Shown one piece after another: positions 1 through 6,416 of a stretch of 7,465 nt of DNA (positions are counted from its first letter, which is position 1; every line of letters starts with the position of its first letter). The DNA is taken from contig JAGAFT010000231.1 of NCBI GenBank assembly GCA_017627975.1, positions 1 through 7,465 on the forward strand. Direction: 5' to 3'. The stretch is from Oscillospiraceae bacterium (GTDB taxonomy: Bacteria > Bacillota_A > Clostridia > Oscillospirales > Oscillospiraceae). Both the position numbers and the translations under genes were made by a program. The notes under the pieces are model-generated. The model did not search any database, was not told the DNA's origin, and saw only the letters and a list, made by a program, of their open reading frames with translations.

Positions 1-1691
1 CAGCTTTTAAAGAGATGATTCTCTGCGCGGATGCGGCACTGCATAAAAATATCCAGGCCATCAACGACCTGAACGTGTTCCCGGTACCGGACGGCGACAC
101 CGGCACCAACATGGGCCTCACCATCAACAACGCCGCGACGGAACTGCGCAAGAAAGACTTTGACAGCATTTCCTCCGCGGCCGACTGTGTGGCCGGCGCC
201 ATGCTGCGCGGTGCGCGCGGCAACTCCGGCGTGATTCTGTCCCTGCTGTTCCGCGGGATCTCCAAGCGGCTCAAGGGCCTTGACACCGCAGGGGCCGTGG
301 AGTTCACCGGCGCCATGTCCGACGGTGTTTCCGCCGCTTACAAAGCCGTCATGAAGCCCGCCGAGGGAACCATTCTCACCGTTTCCCGCCTCGCGGCCAA
401 GGCCGCTTCCAAGGCGGCGGACAAGGGCGCGTCCCTGGAAGACGCGCTTGTCGCCGGCATCAAGGCCGGCAATCTTGCCCTTGAGGACACCGTCAACCAG
501 AACCCCGTCCTGAAGAAAGCGGGCGTCATCGACGCCGGCGGCAAGGGCTACATGGTCATCCTCGAAGCGATTCTCGCCTCCCTGCGCGGCGAAGTGATTT
601 CCGGTGAAGAGGGTGAGCGGGATTATTCCGAATCCGACGTCTTCACCAGCTCCGGCGATGTCCTGATGGAGTCCATCACCTTCGCCTTCGACACCGTCTA
701 CGTCGTTCGCAAGAGCAGTCCCGACGTCGACCTCGACCCGCTGCGCAGATATCTCTCCAGCATCGGCGATTCCCTCGTCATCAGCGATGACGATGAGATC
801 TTCAAGGTTCACGTCCACACCGACATGCCCGGCAATGCTCTGAGCGAGAGCCAGAAATACGGCACGCTGGAGCTTGCCAAGATTGAGAACATGGTCACCC
901 AGGCCGAACAGCTCAAAGCCGGCAAAAAGGCCCAGACCACCGACGACCTGGACGCCATCGACAAGGAGCTCACCGCAATGGAATCCGCCTCGGCCCTCAC
1001 CGGCGAGGAGGAGGACTATGTGGCGGGTGCCGAGAAAGATTACGGCATTGTTGCCGTCTGTGCCGGTCAGGGGATGGCGGATCTCTTCCTGGAGCTCGGC
1101 GCGGACAATATTGTCACCGGGGGCCAGACCATGAACCCCTCCACCGACGACATTCTGAAGGCCGTACAGCATACCCCGGCTTCCACGGTCTTTGTCTTCC
1201 CGAACAACAAGAACATCATCATGGCTGCGGAGCAGTGCATCTCTCTCACCGAGAAAAAGGTCATCGTCATGCCCTCCCGCACCGTTCCCCAGGGCATCAG
1301 CGCTCTGCTGAACTTCGATCCCAATGAGAGCGAAGAGAGCCTGGTGGGCGCCATGGGCGAAGCCATGGGCAATGTCCATACCGCCATGGTGACCTATGCC
1401 GCGCGCGACTCGGACTTCGACGGACACACCATTCACGCGGGCGAGTATCTCGCGCTGCTGGACGGCAGCCTCATCGGCAGCTACACCAACACCAAGACGC
1501 TCTTCAAGGAGCTCAGCTGGGCCATCGACGACTTCCATCCCGAATTCATTACCGTGTATTACGGCGAGGATGTCCGCGAGGAAGAAGCCAACACCGCGGC
1601 CGAGACCATCATCGGGAACTTCCCCGACGCCGAGGTCAGCGTCGTCAACGGCGGCCAGCCGGTCTACTACTATATGATCTCCGCAGAGTAG
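1..1691 (+). CDS. fakA: Fatty acid kinase subunit FakA / YloV-like DhaL-domain protein (5' end outside window)
   Basis: FakA-type proteins use ATP to phosphorylate fatty acids held by a FakB (DegV-family) protein, feeding exogenous fatty acids into phospholipid synthesis in the cytoplasm. The frame is open from base 3 and reads AFKE before the first visible Met at 15. Family members have 20 or so residues before the Mg-ATP motif, including an FKEM-like stretch, so the true start lies left of the window. Counting from that Met: DhaL/Dak2 domain about 1-190, with NVFPVPDGDTGTNM (20-33), GARGNSGV (66-73) and DAGGKGY (173-179); middle domain about 215-300 with KVHVHTD (264-270); a variable acidic linker; C-terminal DegV-like FakA_C domain about 342-558, with VTGGQTMNPS (367-376) and FPNNKN (395-400). 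The visible 558 residues plus four fit the usual near-550 length. Odd point: the usual YCTEF motif of the middle domain reads FDTVY. A strong terminator follows and no gene is coupled downstream. Family assignment is very secure; substrate is inferred from the family. Confidence 0.95.
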   Translation, partial: AFKEMILCADAALHKNIQAINDLNVFPVPDGDTGTNMGLTINNAATELRKKDFDSISSAADCVAGAMLRGARGNSGVILSLLFRGISKRLKGLDTAGAVEFTGAMSDGVSAAYKAVMKPAEGTILTVSRLAAKAASKAADKGASLEDALVAGIKAGNLALEDTVNQNPVLKKAGVIDAGGKGYMVILEAILASLRGEVISGEEGERDYSESDVFTSSGDVLMESITFAFDTVYVVRKSSPDVDLDPLRRYLSSIGDSLVISDDDEIFKVHVHTDMPGNALSESQKYGTLELAKIENMVTQAEQLKAGKKAQTTDDLDAIDKELTAMESASALTGEEEDYVAGAEKDYGIVAVCAGQGMADLFLELGADNIVTGGQTMNPSTDDILKAVQHTPASTVFVFPNNKNIIMAAEQCISLTEKKVIVMPSRTVPQGISALLNFDPNESEESLVGAMGEAMGNVHTAMVTYAARDSDFDGHTIHAGEYLALLDGSLIGSYTNTKTLFKELSWAIDDFHPEFITVYYGEDVREEEANTAAETIIGNFPDAEVSVVNGGQPVYYYMISAE

Positions 1692-1727
1692 ACCCTCTCT
1701 CTCGCAGGCGAGCTTCCGCCCTGCAGA

Positions 1728-1785
1728 AGCAGGCAGCCCCGAAGCATCTCAAAATGCTTCGGGGCTGCCTGCTGTTCTTTTCTCC
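1728..1785 (+). terminator. Rho-independent terminator of the fakA-like gene
   Basis: A perfect 20-bp inverted repeat (1728-1747 with 1754-1773) encloses a 6-base loop and is followed by the T-rich run GTTCTTTTCTC. It lies 36 bp after the fakA-like stop codon. The minus-strand side has no T-run, so it fits a rightward terminator best, although the leftward traX transcript also runs into it. Confidence 0.88.
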
Positions 1786-1790
1786 CGCTC

Positions 1791-1808
1791 TCCGGCCATA
1801 TCGCCGGA
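1791..1808 (-). other. Small hairpin immediately after the traX stop
   Basis: TCCGGC (1791-1796) pairs with GCCGGA (1803-1808) across a 6-base loop, just past the traX stop codon. No T-run follows on the minus strand, so it is not a classical terminator. It could pause or protect the 3' end of the leftward transcript together with the larger hairpin at 1728-1773. Confidence 0.35.
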
Positions 1809-1809
1809 A

Positions 1810-2535
1810 TCAGAAGCCTGCCGTCTCTTTCCGGATCAGGTAGATGATCATGATATGCACCGGATACGCGGCATAAAAGGCATACTTCATGACTTTTCCC
1901 CGGATGAAGCCGCGTTTGCCATTATAGAGATTGATCGGGATAAACGCGAGGCCTGCGGCCCAGCCTCCGGACTCGATACAGGTCCCCACAACGGCCTGCA
2001 GGATTTTCTCTTCCCGCAGCAGATACATCACCAGGATAAACGCGAAGCCGCCGAGCCCGTAATCCGCCTTCAGGTTCATCGCCACCAGCGTCACAGCAAG
2101 CAGCGAAATCAGCTGCTCCCACGGTTTGTCTTTCAGTTCTTCGATGCAGCACAGTCCGGCATAGCCCAGAAACAGGGTAAAGAATACGTTCTGAACCGGG
2201 TACTGCAGGTTTCCGGTGTGCTCAAGATCCCACGGGATCTCCGAAATCAGCGCAAAAACCAGAAGATTCAGCCCGTACTTTTTCCGGTTATGGGTATGGA
2301 GGAAGCCCTCCACCAGGAGGAAACAGTAGATCGGAAACGCGAGCCTTCCCACCTTCCGCATCAGCGTGAAAAGCGTCAGGGTTCCCATGCCCGTATCCAG
2401 CAGCACAATTCCGCTGTTTCGCAGCAGGTGCAAGCCCACGTGGTCGACGATCATCGTAAAAAGCGCGATGCATTTGAGGGCGCTGCCGCTCAGGATTTTG
2501 AATTTCTCCGGGATGATGACAGATTCCCCTTTCAT
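1810..2535 (-). CDS. TraX family membrane protein
   Basis: A 241-residue multi-spanning membrane protein of the TraX family. F-plasmid TraX N-acetylates pilin; the role of the chromosomal Firmicutes homologues is not settled, and acyl transfer to an envelope or secreted substrate is only an inference. Seen: an N-terminal SGSALKCIALFTMIVDHVG (16-34), then KVGRLAFPIYCFLLVEGF (61-78), FALISEIPWDL (94-104), NVFFTLFLGY (116-125), a central ADYGLGG (157-163), and C-terminal LYNGKRG (203-209) followed by KYAFYAAYPVHIMIIYLI (217-234). These are family-typical hydrophobic helices and conserved polar motifs. The frame stays open 26 codons further upstream, but I chose the ATG at 2535 because GGAGGAG sits 6 bases before it and the protein then begins with the family-like MKGESVIIPEKFK. 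It is transcribed divergently from the CYTH gene as a single-gene unit. No pilus or conjugation genes are nearby. Family call secure, function unknown. Confidence 0.92.
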   Translation of the reverse strand: MKGESVIIPEKFKILSGSALKCIALFTMIVDHVGLHLLRNSGIVLLDTGMGTLTLFTLMRKVGRLAFPIYCFLLVEGFLHTHNRKKYGLNLLVFALISEIPWDLEHTGNLQYPVQNVFFTLFLGYAGLCCIEELKDKPWEQLISLLAVTLVAMNLKADYGLGGFAFILVMYLLREEKILQAVVGTCIESGGWAAGLAFIPINLYNGKRGFIRGKVMKYAFYAAYPVHIMIIYLIRKETAGF

Positions 2536-2541
2536 GAAGCA

Positions 2542-2548
2542 CTCCTCC
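2542..2548 (-). promoter_or_regulatory. Ribosome binding site deciding the traX start
   Basis: On the minus strand GGAGGAG stands 6 bases before the ATG at 2535. This strong Shine-Dalgarno favours that start over in-frame ATGs further upstream, which fall inside or before the predicted transcription start. Confidence 0.8.
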
Positions 2549-2563
2549 ATCACGAGATGGCCT

Positions 2564-2592
2564 ATTTTATCACGTCGGCCGCGGACACACAA
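2564..2592 (-). promoter_or_regulatory. Probable sigma-A promoter of traX
   Basis: On the minus strand TTGTGT (2592-2587) and TAAAAT (2569-2564) are separated by 17 bp, and a TG lies one base before the -10 (extended -10). The -35 matches only 3 of 6 consensus bases. Transcription would start near 2557, giving a short leader of about 20 nt that contains the ribosome binding site. Confidence 0.5.
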
Positions 2593-2660
2593 GCGGCAAT
2601 CTCTGCCTTTCAAAGAATGGAAAGTTGCCCTGTTTCCTGTCTTTTTTGCGTTTCTGTATA

Positions 2661-2690
2661 TTGCCGAGGCGCTTTTCCCTATGGTATAAT
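2661..2690 (+). promoter_or_regulatory. Sigma-A promoter of the CYTH-branching enzyme operon
   Basis: TTGCCG (2661-2666) and a perfect TATAAT (2685-2690) are 18 bp apart, with TGG directly before the -10, giving an extended -10 element. Transcription would start near 2697, leaving a leader of about 73 nt before the CYTH start codon. It is divergent from the traX promoter about 70 bp to the left. Confidence 0.72.
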
Positions 2691-2707
2691 CCGAAGGAAC
2701 CCGGCGG

Positions 2708-2751
2708 TGAACCGGTCCTTTTTCTGCGCCGCGGTGCGGCAGGCCGGTTCG
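2708..2751 (+). promoter_or_regulatory. Stem-loop in the 5' leader of the CYTH gene
   Basis: GAACCGG (2709-2715) can pair with CCGGTTC (2744-2750), and inside it CTGCGCCGC (2724-2732) pairs with GCGGCAG (2736-2742) with a two-base bulge. The structure ends a few bases before the AAAGGAG ribosome binding site (2756-2762). It matches no riboswitch I recognise. It may tune translation or simply reflect GC-rich sequence. Confidence 0.4.
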
Positions 2752-2769
2752 TCACGAAAGGAGATTGCT

Positions 2770-3291
2770 ATGAACCCTCCCGTCTCTCCGCTCTCCGGGC
2801 AGGAGCCTCTGGAGATTGAGCGGAAGTTTCTCATCGAATACCCGGATCCCGCATGGCTGGAACAGCAGCCCGGCAGCCGCCGTGTGGAGATTGTCCAGAC
2901 CTATCTTCTGTCCGACGGCAGCAGCACCCGGCGCCTCCGCTCCTGGACCGAGGCCGGACGGACGGTTTATATCCGCACCTGCAAGCGAAGGCTTTCCGAT
3001 CGCACCCGCGTCGAGGTCGAGGATGAGCTCACGGAAGCGGACTATCTCGCGCTTCTTAATGAAGCCGATCCCACCCGTCATCCCGTCGTGAAAATCCGCT
3101 GGTGTATTCCCTACCGCTCTCACGTTCTGGAGATCGACCTCTATCCTTTCTGGAGCGATCAGGCGGTGCTTGAGGTTGAGCTGCAGAGCGAGGAGGAAGA
3201 CTTTCTCCTTCCGCCGGAGCTCCGCGTCATCCGCGAGGTCACCGGGGATCCCCGCTACCTCAACTCCTCCCTCGCCCGCGAGCTTCCCTGA
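2770..3291 (+). CDS. CYTH domain-containing protein (putative triphosphatase)
   Basis: A 173-residue single-domain CYTH protein. The family forms a beta-tunnel that binds triphosphate compounds with metal ions; bacterial members include inorganic triphosphatases, thiamine triphosphatases and class IV adenylate cyclases. Seen: the ExExK signature EIERKFL (15-21), basic tunnel residues in STRRLR (52-57) and TCKRR (70-74), paired acidic residues in VEVEDEL (81-87), EIDLY (121-125) and LEVEL (134-138), and the ending VTGDPRYLNSSLA (157-169) typical of stand-alone bacterial CYTH proteins. There is no CHAD domain. The frame is open far upstream, antisense to traX, but the start is set at the ATG at 2770 by AAAGGAG 7 bases upstream and by the promoter at 2661-2690. 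The branching enzyme gene follows after 40 bp without a terminator, so the two are probably co-transcribed. The substrate cannot be told from sequence; short inorganic polyphosphate is my first guess. Confidence 0.92.
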   Translation: MNPPVSPLSGQEPLEIERKFLIEYPDPAWLEQQPGSRRVEIVQTYLLSDGSSTRRLRSWTEAGRTVYIRTCKRRLSDRTRVEVEDELTEADYLALLNEADPTRHPVVKIRWCIPYRSHVLEIDLYPFWSDQAVLEVELQSEEEDFLLPPELRVIREVTGDPRYLNSSLARELP

Positions 3292-3331
3292 GTTCTCCGG
3301 CAGAAGTTAACATAGAAGGAGATTTCTTTTC

Positions 3332-5317
3332 ATGCTTCGGATTTTTGAGCAGGATCGGGCACTGATTCCCTTCAAGAGGGATATCGAACTGCGCATGGAC
3401 AATTACCGCCGCGTACGCTACATGCTGGTAAAGAACGGCAGACTCACGGACTTCGCCAACGCGCATGAGTACTACGGCTTTCATCATACCCTGGACGGCT
3501 GGGTCTACCGCGAGTGGGCTCCGGCCGCCGACGCGCTCTACCTGATGGGGGATTTCAATGACTGGAACCAGACGTCGCACCCCATGACCCGCGTGGAGAA
3601 CGGCAGCTGGGAACTGTGTCTTCCGGAAGACGCCCTGCACGACGGCAGCCGGGTCCGGACGGTGGTACAAAACGGCGACACCCTCACCGCTCATATCCCC
3701 CTCTATGCCAGGCGGGTGGTCCAGGACCCGGTCAGCTTCGACTGGCTCTGCGAGGTATGGGACCCCATCGAACCCTTCCCCTGGACCGACGGGGACTTTC
3801 GTCCGGACTCCATTCCTTTCATCTATGAATCCCATGTGGGCATGGCGACCGAGGAATACCGCCCGGGGACCTATCGGGAATTTGCGGATCACGTCCTGCC
3901 CCGTGTGAAGGATCTCGGCTACAACACCGTCCAGCTCATGGCCGTCATGGAGCATCCCTATTACGGCTCCTTCGGCTACCAGGTTTCCAGCTTTTTCGCC
4001 GCCTCCAGCCGTTTCGGCTATCCCGAAGAGCTCAAGTACCTGGTCAACCGCGCCCACGAGCTCGGGATTTCGGTTCTGCTCGACCTGGTCCACTCTCACG
4101 CCGTCAAGAACACCGTCGAGGGCATCAACATGTTCGACGGCACGGAGTATCAGTTTTTCCACGCCGGTCCGGAGGGCGAGCACCCTGCCTGGGGGACCAA
4201 ATGCTTCGATTACGGGAAGCCCCAGGTGCTCCACTTCCTGCTCTCGAATCTGAAGTTCTGGCTGGAGGAGTATCATCTTGACGGCTTCCGTTTTGACGGC
4301 GTCACCAGCATGCTCTACCACAATCACGGTCTGGGCGCCGCCTTTACCAATCTCCGGATGTACTTTTCCATGAACACCGACACCGAGGCCATCACCTATC
4401 TCCAGCTGGCCAACGCCCTGATCCGCGAGGTCCGGCCCCATGCCATCACCATCGCCGAAGACATGTCCGGCATGCCCGGCATGTGCGTCCCCATCGAGGA
4501 CGGCGGCATCGGCTTTGACTACCGCCTGGCCATGGGGCTTCCGGACATGTGGATCCGCCTCATCAAAGAGCAGAAGGATGAGGCCTGGAACCTCGATGCC
4601 ATCTGGCGCGAGCTTACGGTCCGCATGGCGCCCACCGTGGCCTATGTGGAAAGCCACGACCAGGCTCTCGTGGGCGACCAGACCGTGATGTTCCGTCTGG
4701 CCGGCGCCAGCATGTATACCGACATGGATAAAATCTGCCATACCCAGGTCATCGACCGCGCCATGGCCCTGCACAAGATGCTGCGCCTGCTCACCGCGTC
4801 CGCCGGCGGCACCGCCTACCTCAACTTCATGGGAAATGAATTCGGTCACCCGGAGTGGATTGACTTTCCGCGGGAAGGCAACGGCTGGAGCTACCAGTAC
4901 TGCCGCCGCCAGTGGAGTCTGGTGGAAAACGGCTATCTCAAGTACGGCCAGCTGAACGCCTTCGACCGTCGCATGATCCACACGATCCGGGACTGCGGCA
5001 TTCTCCGGGAATGGGCCCCGGCGCTGAAGCTGCTGCGCCAGAACGACCACATGCTGGCCTATGAGCGCGGCGGTCTGGTCTTTGTCTTCAACTTTGATCC
5101 CCAGCACACCCACATGGACTATATTATCCCCGTGAGCGCCGGCCGCGATCACGAGGTGCTCTTCACCACGGATGATCAGGAATTCGGCGGCTTTGGGAAC
5201 ATCGCTCATGCCCCCTGTTCCGCCTTTGTCCCCGGATACAGCGGCCCGGCGCTCCGGCTTTGTCTGCCGCCGCGCACCGCCATGGTGCTGAAGCCCGTCG
5301 ACGACGTTTCCCCCTGA
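3332..5317 (+). CDS. 1,4-alpha-glucan (glycogen) branching enzyme, eukaryote-type GH13_8-like
   Basis: A 661-residue cytoplasmic glycoside hydrolase family 13 enzyme that cuts alpha-1,4-glucan chains and reattaches them by alpha-1,6 links in glycogen synthesis. N-terminal CBM48-like beta-sandwich about 50-140, with YREWAPAADALYLMGDFNDW (59-78); catalytic barrel about 160-545; C-terminal beta domain to the end. GH13 regions are intact: DLVHSHA (D251), GFRFDGVTSML (nucleophile D322), AEDMSGMP (acid/base E376), ESHDQALVGD (H442, D443). Motifs such as IYESHVGM (164-171), NMFDGT and MGNEFGHPEWIDFPREGN are those of plant and animal branching enzymes (GH13_8), not of the common bacterial GlgB (GH13_9), so I leave the glgB symbol off. 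The start at 3332 is supported by AGAAGGAG 10 bases upstream. It follows the CYTH gene by 40 bp, and a bidirectional terminator closes the unit. Automated annotation may call it an alpha-amylase; the region IV sequence argues for branching activity. No other glycogen gene is in the window. Confidence 0.95.
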   Translation: MLRIFEQDRALIPFKRDIELRMDNYRRVRYMLVKNGRLTDFANAHEYYGFHHTLDGWVYREWAPAADALYLMGDFNDWNQTSHPMTRVENGSWELCLPEDALHDGSRVRTVVQNGDTLTAHIPLYARRVVQDPVSFDWLCEVWDPIEPFPWTDGDFRPDSIPFIYESHVGMATEEYRPGTYREFADHVLPRVKDLGYNTVQLMAVMEHPYYGSFGYQVSSFFAASSRFGYPEELKYLVNRAHELGISVLLDLVHSHAVKNTVEGINMFDGTEYQFFHAGPEGEHPAWGTKCFDYGKPQVLHFLLSNLKFWLEEYHLDGFRFDGVTSMLYHNHGLGAAFTNLRMYFSMNTDTEAITYLQLANALIREVRPHAITIAEDMSGMPGMCVPIEDGGIGFDYRLAMGLPDMWIRLIKEQKDEAWNLDAIWRELTVRMAPTVAYVESHDQALVGDQTVMFRLAGASMYTDMDKICHTQVIDRAMALHKMLRLLTASAGGTAYLNFMGNEFGHPEWIDFPREGNGWSYQYCRRQWSLVENGYLKYGQLNAFDRRMIHTIRDCGILREWAPALKLLRQNDHMLAYERGGLVFVFNFDPQHTHMDYIIPVSAGRDHEVLFTTDDQEFGGFGNIAHAPCSAFVPGYSGPALRLCLPPRTAMVLKPVDDVSP

Positions 5318-5364
5318 GCCGGTCCGACGCCGGATCGCCCGTGTTTCGGGCCGTCAATAAGCTT

Positions 5365-5437
5365 GATAAAAACCCATCAGCTCCGCATCGGATTGATTCT
5401 GAACTCTCCGGTGCGGGGCTGATGGCTTTATTTTCTG
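5365..5437. terminator. Bidirectional rho-independent terminator between convergent genes
   Basis: An 18-bp stem (5374-5391 with 5408-5425, two G-U wobbles) has a 16-base loop. On the plus strand CTTTATTTTCTG follows; on the minus strand the stem is followed by TTTTTATC (complement of the A-run at 5368-5372). It can therefore end both the branching enzyme transcript and the leftward transcript from 6331. Confidence 0.85.
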
Positions 5438-5449
5438 AATTCTTCTATT

Positions 5450-6331
5450 TTACGGCAGCATGCTGTGAAAGCTCTCCTGCTGCTCCATGAGGATCGGGAT
5501 CAGCGCAAACGGCGCGGCGCCGGGGTGCTCCCCGATGATTCCGTCAAACCGGTCCAGCATCGCGCTCACCGGGTCTGCGAGCTGCGCGGCGTTATCGGCA
5601 TAGTTTTCCAGTCTTCCGCCGGTATACCGCCCGTCCGTGATGCCCAGGCAGCGTTTTTCAAGTGCGGCGTCATAGCGGTCAAGCGCCGCGTAAATGCCCA
5701 CCGCATCCGCCACCAGCTCATCCCACACCGCGTCGATGCGCTTGGGATACAGTCTGCGGCAGATCACATGGGTCAGCTCGTGGTATTTCCGGATCGCATA
5801 AGAGGTCTCCAGCCAGTTATCCGCCGTCTGCCCCGCCTCTTCGGCACTGACGTTGCTGTACGGCCCCCAGGACAGCACCACCAGCAGGTCCTGATAGTTT
5901 GCCGGGACGGAGATGAAGCGACTGAACTCCGCGGACCAGTCCGGATCTTTTACGCCCGCGGCACGCTGCTCTTTCATGAACTGCTCCTGATGGGCATCAA
6001 TCCGCGGCCAGTTGAACGCGACCAGCGTGGATGCTCCCTGGCTTGCCGGGATCGGGGCCTTTGGGCCTTCCTTCGCCGCCATCATGCAGCGGACAAAAAC
6101 CTCATAATCCGCCCGATTCCGGAGCGAAACCACCACGACCGGTCCCGCGGGTGTCTCCACCGTCTCCATCCGGTCCTTCGGATCCAGGCGGAAGTGGGAC
6201 AGGTCTCTGCTCTTAGGTCTCTCCCCCTGCAGCACAACCTTTCTGTATGCGTCTTTTTCTTCCCGGTCCGGGTTGAGATAAAGCTGCGGATAGGTCTCTG
6301 CCAGGGTTTCAATCGCTGTCCGTTCGCTCAT
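5450..6331 (-). CDS. Hypothetical protein with HELTH zinc-metalloprotein-like motif
   Basis: A 293-residue protein whose family I do not recognise. Seen: HELTH at 184-188, a match to the HExxH zinc-binding motif, followed 17 residues later by DELVADAVGIYAAL (204-217), in which E205 (with D209) is well placed as a third zinc ligand, as in gluzincin-type metallopeptidases. Peptidase activity is an inference from this pattern alone. The N-terminal half carries a compact beta-rich stretch, TPAGPVVVVSLRNRADYEVF (60-79), and aromatic-rich segments. No signal peptide or convincing membrane segment is visible, so it is probably cytoplasmic. The start at 6331 is the first in-frame Met; its ribosome binding site (GAGG about 11 bases upstream) is weak. 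The gene lies 85 bp downstream of the phosphoribosyltransferase-like gene with no clear terminator or good promoter between them, so co-transcription is likely. It ends at the bidirectional terminator. Real gene: confident. Function: unknown. Confidence 0.85.
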   Translation of the reverse strand: MSERTAIETLAETYPQLYLNPDREEKDAYRKVVLQGERPKSRDLSHFRLDPKDRMETVETPAGPVVVVSLRNRADYEVFVRCMMAAKEGPKAPIPASQGASTLVAFNWPRIDAHQEQFMKEQRAAGVKDPDWSAEFSRFISVPANYQDLLVVLSWGPYSNVSAEEAGQTADNWLETSYAIRKYHELTHVICRRLYPKRIDAVWDELVADAVGIYAALDRYDAALEKRCLGITDGRYTGGRLENYADNAAQLADPVSAMLDRFDGIIGEHPGAAPFALIPILMEQQESFHSMLP

Positions 6332-6416
6332 TCCGTTCTCTTCCTCTTTTTATACAGGTCTGATAAGCCCAAAGCGCTTCTCCGGGTTCCATTGATCCGG
6401 ATCCCGGTCCCGGCTT

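Noticed and set aside
2536..2613. A 26-residue N-terminal extension of TraX
   Set aside because: The extension overlaps the predicted promoter, has a Cys/Arg-rich non-family sequence, and the internal ATG at 2535 has a near-ideal GGAGGAG site.
1855..2769. A long upstream extension of the CYTH frame, antisense to traX
   Set aside because: The translated extension is polar, Gln/His/Arg-rich and resembles no domain. The promoter (2661-2690) and ribosome binding site (2756-2762) place the start at 2770.
3260..5209. A 649-codon open frame on the minus strand across the branching enzyme gene
   Set aside because: It mirrors the codon pattern of the clearly genuine GH13 gene. Its product is rich in low-complexity Gly/Val/His/Glu sequence with no recognisable domain. 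GC-rich third positions explain the lack of stops.
6332..6416. A possible promoter (TATAAA) and GC-rich hairpin between the PRTase-like and HELTH genes
   Set aside because: No acceptable -35 lies 16-18 bp upstream of the TATAAA, and the CCGGG/CCCGG stem has a large loop with no T-run, so neither a promoter nor a terminator is supported.
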